DNA of 64,000 bases from Rhodococcus globerulus NBRC 14531 (GTDB taxonomy: Bacteria; Actinomycetota; Actinomycetes; Mycobacteriales; Mycobacteriaceae): positions 248,001 to 312,000 of the forward strand of contig NZ_BCWX01000001.1 in the NCBI RefSeq assembly GCF_001894805.1. Direction: 5' to 3'. The position numbers and the translations under genes are program-made. The notes under the pieces are model-generated. The model was not told the origin of the DNA. It made no database searches and worked only from the letters and a program-made list of their open reading frames with translations. Shown here one piece after another: positions 7,824-15,797 of the stretch (positions are counted from its first letter, which is position 1; each line of letters opens with the position of its first letter).

Positions 7824-10105
7824 GGGGACTCGAATTCGATAGCGGGTGCGTCGACACGGCGCAGGATCGTGATGCTCGGCTTTTCGATCATCGGGACGTA
7901 GAGGCCACTGTCGATGATAGCGGCCAGTTCGGCGTCGAGGTACTCCTGGGTCATTCCCTGCTGCAGCAACGCCATTCCGATGCCCTGGCTCGTGACGTAC
8001 ACGTACATGGGGTTACGTGCCAGAGCGCAACCGCTGAGGTCGTTGGCGCAGTCGTAGCTGTCGACGAACATCATTCGCGGCCCGAGCGGGTCCAGCGTCC
8101 GTCGCACACCGTTCGTGTGAGACGCATGGCTCCACGTCATGATCGTGGTCGACGGCGGAACCGCGGCGACAAACTGATCCGATACCGTGACCTGATCGGT
8201 TGTCGACGCTTCGAATGCGGTGTTCAGTCCGCGGTTTGTGGTCAAGAGTAATCCCAGCGAGACCAATGCCAAGGTTGCAGCGGCCGCCCGAACCCCGTAG
8301 GACGGTCGTGTCTTGCGCGGCCGCGTGTGATTCGCCGACGAGACCGGGTTGAGTGCCTTGCGGATCTGGTTGCCCGCATGTGCGAGGGCGACGGCGGCAA
8401 AGGGAGCCAGGACCGGGGAGGCGAGAACGAAGCAACGGATGATCATCTCGCCGCCGTAGCTTTGCAGCAGGATAAGCGAGAACGGCGCTGCGGCAACAGC
8501 TCCTGCCACGAGCCAGGTTCGTCGGTGGCGTGAGAGCACCCAACCTGCAAAGCCAACCACGGCGAGTATCCCCGACGCACCCATACGCAGGTACTGCATC
8601 TGCTGGTACGTGGGATCTCCGGTAATGCGCTCGCCCACACCGCGGCCCACGGAATTGCCGACCTGCCCGATCTCGCTGAAGATCGACTGGAGGTGGCCGA
8701 TCCAGAAGTCGGTGGCGCCGTAGCTGAACCATGCCGCGAACACCAGACCCGCTGCCAGCCACATGGTCCGGTAGCGCGTTGCTCCGAACAGTGAGAATGA
8801 TGCGAGGACCACGATGACGAGGATCGGGGTGATCTGGTGGCTGACGGTGGTGGCGACGATGAGGAGTAGCAGAACCGCGCCCACCGCGAGTGTGCGGAGT
8901 GAATCGAAACCGGGAACGAACCCGGGGGTGCGCCGAGGCGCCGAGACGATGAATCGACCGATCCCGGAACCGATTACCGGAAGCGGTGAGCGTCGAAGCT
9001 GCCACAACAGCGTCGCGAGGATGGTGGTGTAGAAGATCGTCGCGACGGCCTGCGGGGCGAAGTAATCCTGCTGGTACCAGTTGAAGAGTTGGTAGATGAC
9101 CACAGCCAGCCAGGCGAGCCGAACGCGGCCGGTGATGGCAATCGCGATAGCGTACAGCGGAAACGCCAGAAGTGCACCCATGTACAGCGGCGCCCACAGA
9201 AGCAGCACGGTCGCGTCGGGAACATCGGCGACCGTGATCAGATGTGCCCCGGCGGAGAAGAATCCGGCCCAACTGAATCGCGCGTCGATCGAGTTGGGAA
9301 GGGTGCCGCTCTGGGCAAGAATGTTGATGAATCCGCGATGCACAAACGCGACCGGCACGGTGGTCTCGCCGGTGGCTACCGGAACGAGCATCGTGGTGTA
9401 GAGGATCAGCATGACGGTGTTTGCGGCCATCAACACGTGGTCGATCACGCGTCGACGCAGCGTGTACGCGATTGTGCCGCAGAGCGTTACCAGTCCGAGC
9501 ACGTAGATCGGCCCGATTTCGGTGACGATGCCGAAGTGGCCCGCCGCCGCGACATCCAACCTTGCGGCCGCGACCACGAACAGGATCAGGGCGATCAGCA
9601 GTGCACCGAAACCGATTGCCCGGCTCCGGTCGACATAGCGCAGGCGCTGGCGTTCGCCGTTCGGCAGTCGGAAGTCAGACGGCACAGTGCGCGAGGCGCC
9701 GGCGCAGAGTGCGAGTGCGAGGAGCACCAAGATGAACTGAGTGCGCAGCGGACTCCACCACGAGGCCACCATCGTCAGTTGACTGGCCAGGATGGTGACG
9801 GCCAACGACACCGACACGATCAGGGCAGCCGAGAGCGCGCGGCCTGGAATGCGTAGCGCAACAACGACGGGCAGTCCGGGAACCAGGGTCATACCGGCAA
9901 GCGCGATCAGCAGTCGGATCGGCGCGGGCACGAAGTCGGCGATGTCGGTAGCCACGGCGAGGTTGAGCACGAACATGGCAACCGCAACTGCCATGCCGAT
10001 TCTCAGGCAGATGCGGGGATTCCACCCGTAGTGGGGGAGCGGTGATGCAGGCTTACCCGGCCGGAGATCGATGATGTCTGTGTCGGTGTCTATTTCGGTG
10101 CTCAT
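7820..10105 (-). CDS. Large polytopic membrane protein of the glycan locus
   Basis: A 761-aa protein with many hydrophobic helices spread over residues 30-600, then a periplasmic-looking C-terminal domain with two Cys in DSYDCANDLSGC. The organisation resembles GT-C-type glycosyltransferases or polymerases of actinobacterial exopolysaccharide loci, including a NWYQQDYFAPQ loop between helices. No signature was seen that fixes a reaction. It is coupled by a 4-bp overlap to the tandem GT2 gene upstream and the small membrane protein downstream. Function as polymerase or transferase is inferred. Confidence 0.6.
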   Translation of the reverse strand: MSTEIDTDTDIIDLRPGKPASPLPHYGWNPRICLRIGMAVAVAMFVLNLAVATDIADFVPAPIRLLIALAGMTLVPGLPVVVALRIPGRALSAALIVSVSLAVTILASQLTMVASWWSPLRTQFILVLLALALCAGASRTVPSDFRLPNGERQRLRYVDRSRAIGFGALLIALILFVVAAARLDVAAAGHFGIVTEIGPIYVLGLVTLCGTIAYTLRRRVIDHVLMAANTVMLILYTTMLVPVATGETTVPVAFVHRGFINILAQSGTLPNSIDARFSWAGFFSAGAHLITVADVPDATVLLLWAPLYMGALLAFPLYAIAIAITGRVRLAWLAVVIYQLFNWYQQDYFAPQAVATIFYTTILATLLWQLRRSPLPVIGSGIGRFIVSAPRRTPGFVPGFDSLRTLAVGAVLLLLIVATTVSHQITPILVIVVLASFSLFGATRYRTMWLAAGLVFAAWFSYGATDFWIGHLQSIFSEIGQVGNSVGRGVGERITGDPTYQQMQYLRMGASGILAVVGFAGWVLSRHRRTWLVAGAVAAAPFSLILLQSYGGEMIIRCFVLASPVLAPFAAVALAHAGNQIRKALNPVSSANHTRPRKTRPSYGVRAAAATLALVSLGLLLTTNRGLNTAFEASTTDQVTVSDQFVAAVPPSTTIMTWSHASHTNGVRRTLDPLGPRMMFVDSYDCANDLSGCALARNPMYVYVTSQGIGMALLQQGMTQEYLDAELAAIIDSGLYVPMIEKPSITILRRVDAPAIEFESP

Positions 10106-12117
10106 CGGCCGGCACCGACCCGGCGCGCATTCAGGTGGCTACGGACGAAGAGGACCGGTCCTGCAAGGTAACCCAGGGCTTCGAGGATTCGCAGGTGCAG
10201 CGGCCAATCGGACGGGAAGTCGATGTTCTTCGTGGACGTCGGCGAGATCAGCATGTGGATACCCCGTGGGATACGCGTGAGGATCGGTCGCGGTGATCCA
10301 GACAGGACGAACTTGGTCAACGATGCCGCCATGCCGGTGCCGTAGCCGTAGCTTTGCACCCGAAGTTCCGGCATGTTGTCACGGTGGTAGTGCCGCACAA
10401 CGGCGTTCGGGTTGTAGGCAATAGCCCAACCGTCGAGGAGTGCGGCGCGGAAAGCGTCGAGGTCCTCACCGCCGTGGGTGGGGGTGCCGGTGCCGAGACG
10501 CTCGTCGAATCCGCCGATCGAGTGCAGGGCAGTCGATCGGAACGCCATGTTGTTGCCCGATCCGCACTCGCCCGCTGTGTAGGGGAAGAACGGACCGTGC
10601 GGACCGTACTCGCCGAGGGTGTCGTCTGTGCCGAGCGCAGTCTCTTCGCGAGAGTTCATCGCCCAGAGCGTTGCTACCTCACCCTTGTCGAAGACCTTTG
10701 CTTCCTCGAACCAGGCTTGTTCCCTGGTGTTGGATTCTGTACCGAGCACCCGGCCGGTCACGACTCCGACTGAACTGGTGTTGTCGGCATGGAAGCTGGT
10801 GACAATGCCCGAGATCCACCCGGGATCGGGGACTGCGTCGTCGTCGGTGAAGGCGACGATGCGGCCCTTGGCGCTCTGATGTCCTTTGTTTCGGGCCGCC
10901 GAGACACCGGGGATGGGCTGTTCCAGGATCGACAGGCGGGGGTCGTCGATGTCGGCCAGAATCCGCGCGGCCTCACTTCGGTGGGGACGGTTGTCGACTA
11001 CCAGCAGTTCGATATTGCGGTGGTCCTGCGCCAGCACGGTGTGGACGGTGTTGAGCAACGAATCGCGACCGACAGTGGGAATCACAACGGTGATCAACTC
11101 GTCGGCGGCGACGGGTGCTTCGACCGGTTTTTCCACTGGCGCTTGTACTTCCGAGCTGGTGGTGCGACGGCCTTGGCGAATGGCCGCGGCCGCAGTGGCT
11201 GATGCGGTGACAAACAATCCGAGGATCATGACAAGAATCCGGGACACCGCGCTGATGCCGTTGCCCGTTACCGCGCCGCGGAGGTAGCGGAGAACCCCGG
11301 TGGTCAGAGTACGAATGACAAAACTTCGTTCGGCTGCGAGCCCGGCCTTGCCGCCCACCATGTCGGACAGCACGGCCTTGGAGCGGCCCTCGTGGCGGCA
11401 GCGACTGATGAAGTAGCGCAAGGTACTACGGGTGCGGGGAACAAAGTGGTCGACGGCAAACTCCTCGATCCGCACAACCTTGGATCCCGGGAATTGCTGT
11501 CGTAGTTCAATTCCCATGAGGGTTTCCTCGCAGCCGGCCGGCACTGTTCCGACGCGGCCCAGGCGGTCGGAGAAACCGCCGATCTTCTGCAATTCGGCAC
11601 GGCGGACAGCCATGGCGGCGCCGATCGGGTTGCGGATCTCGGCGCCGTCGGCGGCAAGCCCGCGGTAGTCGCAGCCCACGACCCAGCCGAACTCGTCCGG
11701 GAACCACGATGGCGGGGCTCCTGCTTCCCACTTGGCGTGTACCGCACCGCCGACAGCGATAACCGAAGCGTCCGCGAAGGCGCTGCGAACGCTGTCCAGG
11801 GCTCCAGGTCGGAGCACCGCGTCGTCGTCGACGAACGCGACCAACTCAGTCCGCGCTGCCGCGACACCGGTGTTGCGGGCGCCGGACAGGCCGCGGGTCG
11901 CCGCGTTCGGAATCACGGTGATGCCACTCGGGAAGGCGGAAATCAGATCTGCGTGGAGTGCGTCGTTGTGGTCCACGATCACAATCAGTTCGTCCGAGTC
12001 CGGGCGAAGCTGCGCCTGGGCGCTGCGGATGCCGGTGGACAGCTGATCCAGACGGTCGTGGGTGTAGCAGCAGATCAATACGGTGATCCCGGGGACCAGG
12101 TGGGTCTGCGCTGTCAA
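10102..12117 (-). CDS. Tandem GT2-GT2 glycosyltransferase
   Basis: A 671-aa protein containing two complete family 2 glycosyltransferase domains. The first (about residues 8-290) has ITVLICCYTHDR, AFVDDDAV and GLSGARNTG; the second (about 345-640) has ITVVIPTVGRDS, SAARNKG and AFTDDDAVP. Both keep an acidic DDD metal motif, so both may be active and could add two sugars in series. One hydrophobic stretch near 295-315 joins the domains. It is the first gene of the 4-bp-overlap chain ending at the GH16 lipoprotein. Confidence 0.85.
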   Translation of the reverse strand: MTAQTHLVPGITVLICCYTHDRLDQLSTGIRSAQAQLRPDSDELIVIVDHNDALHADLISAFPSGITVIPNAATRGLSGARNTGVAAARTELVAFVDDDAVLRPGALDSVRSAFADASVIAVGGAVHAKWEAGAPPSWFPDEFGWVVGCDYRGLAADGAEIRNPIGAAMAVRRAELQKIGGFSDRLGRVGTVPAGCEETLMGIELRQQFPGSKVVRIEEFAVDHFVPRTRSTLRYFISRCRHEGRSKAVLSDMVGGKAGLAAERSFVIRTLTTGVLRYLRGAVTGNGISAVSRILVMILGLFVTASATAAAAIRQGRRTTSSEVQAPVEKPVEAPVAADELITVVIPTVGRDSLLNTVHTVLAQDHRNIELLVVDNRPHRSEAARILADIDDPRLSILEQPIPGVSAARNKGHQSAKGRIVAFTDDDAVPDPGWISGIVTSFHADNTSSVGVVTGRVLGTESNTREQAWFEEAKVFDKGEVATLWAMNSREETALGTDDTLGEYGPHGPFFPYTAGECGSGNNMAFRSTALHSIGGFDERLGTGTPTHGGEDLDAFRAALLDGWAIAYNPNAVVRHYHRDNMPELRVQSYGYGTGMAASLTKFVLSGSPRPILTRIPRGIHMLISPTSTKNIDFPSDWPLHLRILEALGYLAGPVLFVRSHLNARRVGAGR

Positions 12118-12161
12118 GACGTACTCCGACGGGGTCTAGGCGGGGTGCAACACCACCCCTG

Positions 12162-12180
12162 GAAGGGCAGCCTTACCTAT
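12162..12180. promoter_or_regulatory. Weak iron-box-like site
   Basis: GAAGGGCAGCCTTACCTAT matches the reverse iron-box consensus at 13 of 19 positions, with a near-perfect right half. It is about 45 bp upstream of the tandem GT2 start. Confidence 0.3.
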
Positions 12181-12215
12181 GTTATCGGACGTCCATGGGC
12201 TCGGGGCACATCGGG

Positions 12216-13457
12216 TCAGTTAACAGAAGACAAATAGGCAATCGGATCGGTGGCAGCGCACTCCAGGGCCGACGTCACCACCGCCTGCGCAAACACGTTT
12301 CCGTGGAACGACGCCGTCGTCGCGAGCGCACCTTCCACGATTGCCCACGTGAGCGTTATGCCCTCTGGGCCGACAGGGTCGTTGTGCGCCGAGTAGAACG
12401 GTGACGCGTCGGTGAGCCACGGAACCTGACCTTGTCGCGGCACCGGGCCGATGCTCGAAAACAGCAGCTGGGCCTGGGGATCTCGAGGGCGACTGATCGG
12501 ATATGCGCCGGAATTGTTGATTCGCAAGCCGATTCGGGTCCGCATCATGTTCAGGGCGAGGTTCGCAACGGGCCGGCCCGTTGCCACCGCCTCGGACGTG
12601 GCCTCGTGGATGCGGCCGGGCGTCGGGTTCGCCCCCAGATCGAATTCGAGTCCGGAGACGAAGTTTCCCAACGGAACTCGACCTGCCGCAAGGTAGCGTC
12701 TGGCATCGAGGGTCACAGTTGCAACGGGATTGATGGTGAGCCCGGCGTCGGCCAGCGCGCGGTGCAGCACCGAAGCGGTCAGGGCGTACATCGACACCGA
12801 CGGAAGATTCCGGTCCCGCCACATGCGCAACGACCGAACGGTGTCGGGATCAGTGGTGACCACGGCAGCAGTGCGGGCGGGCGTCCACGGTTCCACCGGC
12901 CCGGACTGTGTGGGACGCGGCGTCCGATCGAGTGACCGACGCAGCGCCCAGCCGCGCCGTGGATCCGAACCGTAGGTGCGTAGCGCGGCAGTGGTGATCC
13001 CCGAGCGCGAGGCACGCGACGGTTGCCACACCTGAGGATCGGCGGGGTCGATCATGCCGAGGATGACTTCGTTCATCATGAGCGTCAGAGCGACCTCACC
13101 GAGACCGTGGTTGTGGTCGGTGCGGAGATAGTTCCCGGCCACTGTGACGGTTGTGGGGTGATCCTCTCGTGAGACGTTCGACGCCGTATCGAGCAGGTCC
13201 ATCGGGGAGGTCGGCGGATCGAGCCGAACTACTTCGGGGGCACACGATTCGGGATCGAATGTCCACCGATTGCCGTGCGCTGACGGTCTGAGTCCGAGGC
13301 GTGTGTGTGGCCCTGCTTCGGCCATCGTGCGAAGTCGAGCGGCAATGGTGGCGTCGTCAGGGAGATGTACGGGGCCGATGACGGACGTGATCCGCGTCCG
13401 GCTGTGCATCACGTCCAGATGGCTGACGCGAAGAGATGCTTTGGGGGATGGCGGCAT
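12216..13457 (-). CDS. Condensation/acyltransferase-like protein of the glycan locus
   Basis: A 413-aa protein with the layout of the CoA-dependent acyltransferase (condensation-domain) superfamily. A degenerate active-site region reads RTDHNHGLGEVAL instead of HHxxxDG, and a second conserved block SGLEFDLGANPTPG lies near residue 280. It is 3 bp after the epimerase gene and so is cotranscribed. The setting suggests acylation of a sugar or lipid carrier, but the missing HHxxxDG histidine pattern means this could be a non-catalytic relative. An internal ATG at 13409 is an alternative start. Confidence 0.5.
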   Translation of the reverse strand: MPPSPKASLRVSHLDVMHSRTRITSVIGPVHLPDDATIAARLRTMAEAGPHTRLGLRPSAHGNRWTFDPESCAPEVVRLDPPTSPMDLLDTASNVSREDHPTTVTVAGNYLRTDHNHGLGEVALTLMMNEVILGMIDPADPQVWQPSRASRSGITTAALRTYGSDPRRGWALRRSLDRTPRPTQSGPVEPWTPARTAAVVTTDPDTVRSLRMWRDRNLPSVSMYALTASVLHRALADAGLTINPVATVTLDARRYLAAGRVPLGNFVSGLEFDLGANPTPGRIHEATSEAVATGRPVANLALNMMRTRIGLRINNSGAYPISRPRDPQAQLLFSSIGPVPRQGQVPWLTDASPFYSAHNDPVGPEGITLTWAIVEGALATTASFHGNVFAQAVVTSALECAATDPIAYLSSVN

Positions 13458-13460
13458 TTT

Positions 13461-14453
13461 TCAGACGAGCGTCGACGGTGCTGTATCGGAAGACGGTGCT
13501 GTATCGGACGACGCTGTATCAAGTTTCCGGAAGAAGTCGACGGTGCGGGCGATCCCCTCCGACAGTGACGTCGACGGGGTCCATCCCAATTCCGTGCGTG
13601 CCAGTGCGGCGTCGAGCGCGGACCGGCGAACATCCCCGAGTCGCGCGGGCATCCACGTGGGTTCTGCCGCGACGCCGGTGGCGTGCGCAAGCAATGCGTG
13701 TAGTTCGCGGTCGGACGTCTCCACTCCGGTTCCGATATTGAAGCGTTGTCCCGAGCCCGCGGTGCCCGATGCTGCGATCAGCGCCGTCACCACGTCCTCG
13801 ACGAAGACGTAGTCCCGCGTATTTCCACCGTCGCCGAACAGGAAAGTGTTTCCGCCGGAAAGCATTTCGCGCGCGAAGATTGCGACGACGCCAGCCTCGC
13901 CGTGTGGATCCTGGCGGGGTCCGTACACGTTGGCCGGGGCGATGTGTGAGCAATCCAGACCGTGGAGTTGCCGGAAGCAGTTGAGGTAGTTCTCGGCGCT
14001 GATCTTGCTGCATGCGTAGGGCGAGAGCGGGTTGACCGGAGCGTGCTCGGAGACGGGCAGGTGTTCCGGTGATCCGTAGATGGAACCGCCGGACGACATG
14101 AACACGATCTTGCGAGCTTGTGCCGCGATCGCCGCAGATCCGATTTTCACAGTTCCGAGGATATTGGCGTCGGCGTCGTTGATCGGGTCGGCGACGCTGT
14201 GCCGCACGTCGATTTGCGCTGCGAGATGGAAAACCACTTCGGGAGCGAACGTCTCGAACAGCGGACCGATCTTGTCGTCCCGAATGTCGAGAACTTCGAG
14301 GTCGACATCTGCGGTCGCGAGCGCCGCGTCGAGGTTGTCTACCCGGCCGCGGCTCAGGTCGTCTATGACGAGCACTTGGTGACCGTCCTTGCGCAGGCGA
14401 TCCACAAGCGTCGAGCCGATGAATCCAGCTCCTCCGGTAACCGCGGTGCGCAC
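13461..14453 (-). CDS. NAD-dependent sugar-nucleotide epimerase/dehydratase
   Basis: An extended SDR of 330 aa related to UDP-glucose 4-epimerase. The Rossmann motif GGAGFIG is at residues 7-13, and the catalytic SSGGSIYG and YACSK segments (Ser, Tyr, Lys) are present. It starts at GTG 14453 with GGGAAGG 6 bp upstream. The extreme C-terminus is a low-complexity tail made by an 18-bp tandem repeat (SSDTAPSSDTAPS). It probably supplies the activated sugar for the glycan locus. The exact substrate cannot be read from sequence. Confidence 0.85.
   Translation of the reverse strand: MRTAVTGGAGFIGSTLVDRLRKDGHQVLVIDDLSRGRVDNLDAALATADVDLEVLDIRDDKIGPLFETFAPEVVFHLAAQIDVRHSVADPINDADANILGTVKIGSAAIAAQARKIVFMSSGGSIYGSPEHLPVSEHAPVNPLSPYACSKISAENYLNCFRQLHGLDCSHIAPANVYGPRQDPHGEAGVVAIFAREMLSGGNTFLFGDGGNTRDYVFVEDVVTALIAASGTAGSGQRFNIGTGVETSDRELHALLAHATGVAAEPTWMPARLGDVRRSALDAALARTELGWTPSTSLSEGIARTVDFFRKLDTASSDTAPSSDTAPSTLV
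13473..13522. repeat. 18-bp tandem repeat in the epimerase C-terminus
   Basis: Two full copies of (C/A)GACGGTGCTGTATCGGA and a partial third copy. They encode the Ser/Asp/Thr/Ala/Pro tail of the epimerase. Confidence 0.85.
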
Positions 14454-14532
14454 AGGTTTGCCTTCCCTTACTTTCGATGACTTTTGGGAGTCTAGGCAAT
14501 CGGGTCCGAAAACGGGAATCTACGCCCATTGG

Positions 14533-14566
14533 GCTGGTCGAGGCACAGCTTTGTGCCTCGACCAGC
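14533..14566 (-). terminator. Hairpin terminator after GH16 gene
   Basis: Perfect 15-bp arms (GCTGGTCGAGGCACA and its complement) around a GCTT loop, 13 bp after the GH16 stop. There is no clear T-tract. Confidence 0.65.
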
Positions 14567-14579
14567 TGTCAGGAAATTG

Positions 14580-15476
14580 TTACGCGCCGTCCCACGCGTG
14601 CACTGTCACCCAGTCGACGAGGAAATTGCCGCCGCCAAGAGCCGGGTAGAGGCTGGACTCGAGCTGGAGCTGCCAACGCATCGCGGTATCGGGGATTCCC
14701 CGCGTGGACTCGAGCAAGACCTTGTCGTCGAGCATGAATCGAACAACCGACGGGGTCCACTCGATCGTGACAACACGCCAATCCGCGTAGGTAGAGGTGT
14801 CGACATCGGAGAGTGCCTGGGAGTTCGCGTCCGCGCCGTCCTCGGCGTAGTGATGGAAACCGTAGATGGGTCCCGTCAGCGGGCCCTCCGGGAAGTTGAT
14901 CTCGCCTTCTTCCGGCCATCCTTCGGAGTCCGGCCACAGCAGCATCGCCAACCGGTAACCGGTGATCGCCGGATGACTGACCTTGATGCGCGCCGAGTAG
15001 CGCCCGTACACCTGGGCCTGGCTGCTGCCGTTGATGACGGGGGACATGTTGGCTCCGGCACGGCGGCCGTCGACGTCGTGGAGGTAGTAGTCGAGTACGC
15101 CGTCGTGTGCGCTCACTACTTCGTCTGCGCGGTAAGGGTTCTTGTTGTACGTGTCGAGGTAGCACTCGGGGTACGTCCGCCAGCGTGTGTTCTCGGTTCC
15201 GGTGTAGACGATCTTGCCGGGGTTGTTGCACTCGTCGTTTGCGAAGCTACCGATCGGAGCATCGGTCGTGAAGTCGTCGACAAAGATTTCACGCCAACCG
15301 GGCAACGCTGCGCGCGGCGCTGCTTGCGTCCCGCTGACGCCACCACCGGACGAGCCGGCCGATCCGGTGAGTTGCGCTTGAGCGGTCGAGGGCAAGAGGA
15401 TTCCGAGCACAGTCGCGGCGACGAGCGCCGCTGCGGCAGTGCTGCGGCGGCGAGACCGTTGGGTGGGCAAACGCAT
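14580..15476 (-). CDS. Secreted GH16 family protein with Asn in the catalytic motif
   Basis: A 298-aa protein with a Sec signal peptide (basic start, hydrophobic residues 14-30, cleavage near AQA-Q). The ATG at 15476 is chosen because GGAGAAG lies 4-10 bp upstream. The GH16 fold is recognisable (WREIFVDDF near 61, the LLWPDSEGWPEEGE segment). The catalytic motif reads EINFPE (Glu192, Asn194, Glu197), so the usual middle Asp is Asn. Both catalytic glutamates are retained. Lying at the edge of the glycan locus and transcribed toward it, it may process the same polymer as the GH16 lipoprotein. Confidence 0.85.
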   Translation of the reverse strand: MRLPTQRSRRRSTAAAALVAATVLGILLPSTAQAQLTGSAGSSGGGVSGTQAAPRAALPGWREIFVDDFTTDAPIGSFANDECNNPGKIVYTGTENTRWRTYPECYLDTYNKNPYRADEVVSAHDGVLDYYLHDVDGRRAGANMSPVINGSSQAQVYGRYSARIKVSHPAITGYRLAMLLWPDSEGWPEEGEINFPEGPLTGPIYGFHHYAEDGADANSQALSDVDTSTYADWRVVTIEWTPSVVRFMLDDKVLLESTRGIPDTAMRWQLQLESSLYPALGGGNFLVDWVTVHAWDGA

Positions 15477-15740
15477 CTGACTTCTCCAAAGGGTTGAATG
15501 AGCGGCACGACGCACGGGTCGAACGACCAGTTTGCCGATCGCAGACCGTGGGTACTTTACTTACTCTTGGTCAGGAATGGGCACCTACCTCGAGCGCCTG
15601 CATGTTCTGGGAAATACCGAGACAGCCTCGGCTGCACTCAGAAGACTCTCAGAAACGTTGCGTAGGTTGGGTTTCGGCTCGTTGACGCCTCTGGGATGTT
15701 GACGTGACGGATGCTGCGGATATCTCGCAGCGAAAGAATA
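15477..15740. other. Intergenic region upstream of the GH16 gene
   Basis: About 260 bp containing the GH16 promoter region. I see no gene and no recognisable regulator site. Confidence 0.6.
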
Positions 15741-15779
15741 CGAAAGCCGCCGCTACCTCATGGGTAGCGGCGGCTTTCG
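15741..15779 (-). terminator. Strong hairpin terminator of the DHA2 transporter
   Basis: Perfect 17-bp arms (CGAAAGCCGCCGCTACC and complement) with a 5-nt loop, followed on the minus strand by a T-rich run (TATTCTTT). Confidence 0.9.
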
Positions 15780-15797
15780 CACTGTGTCGGTGTCGGT

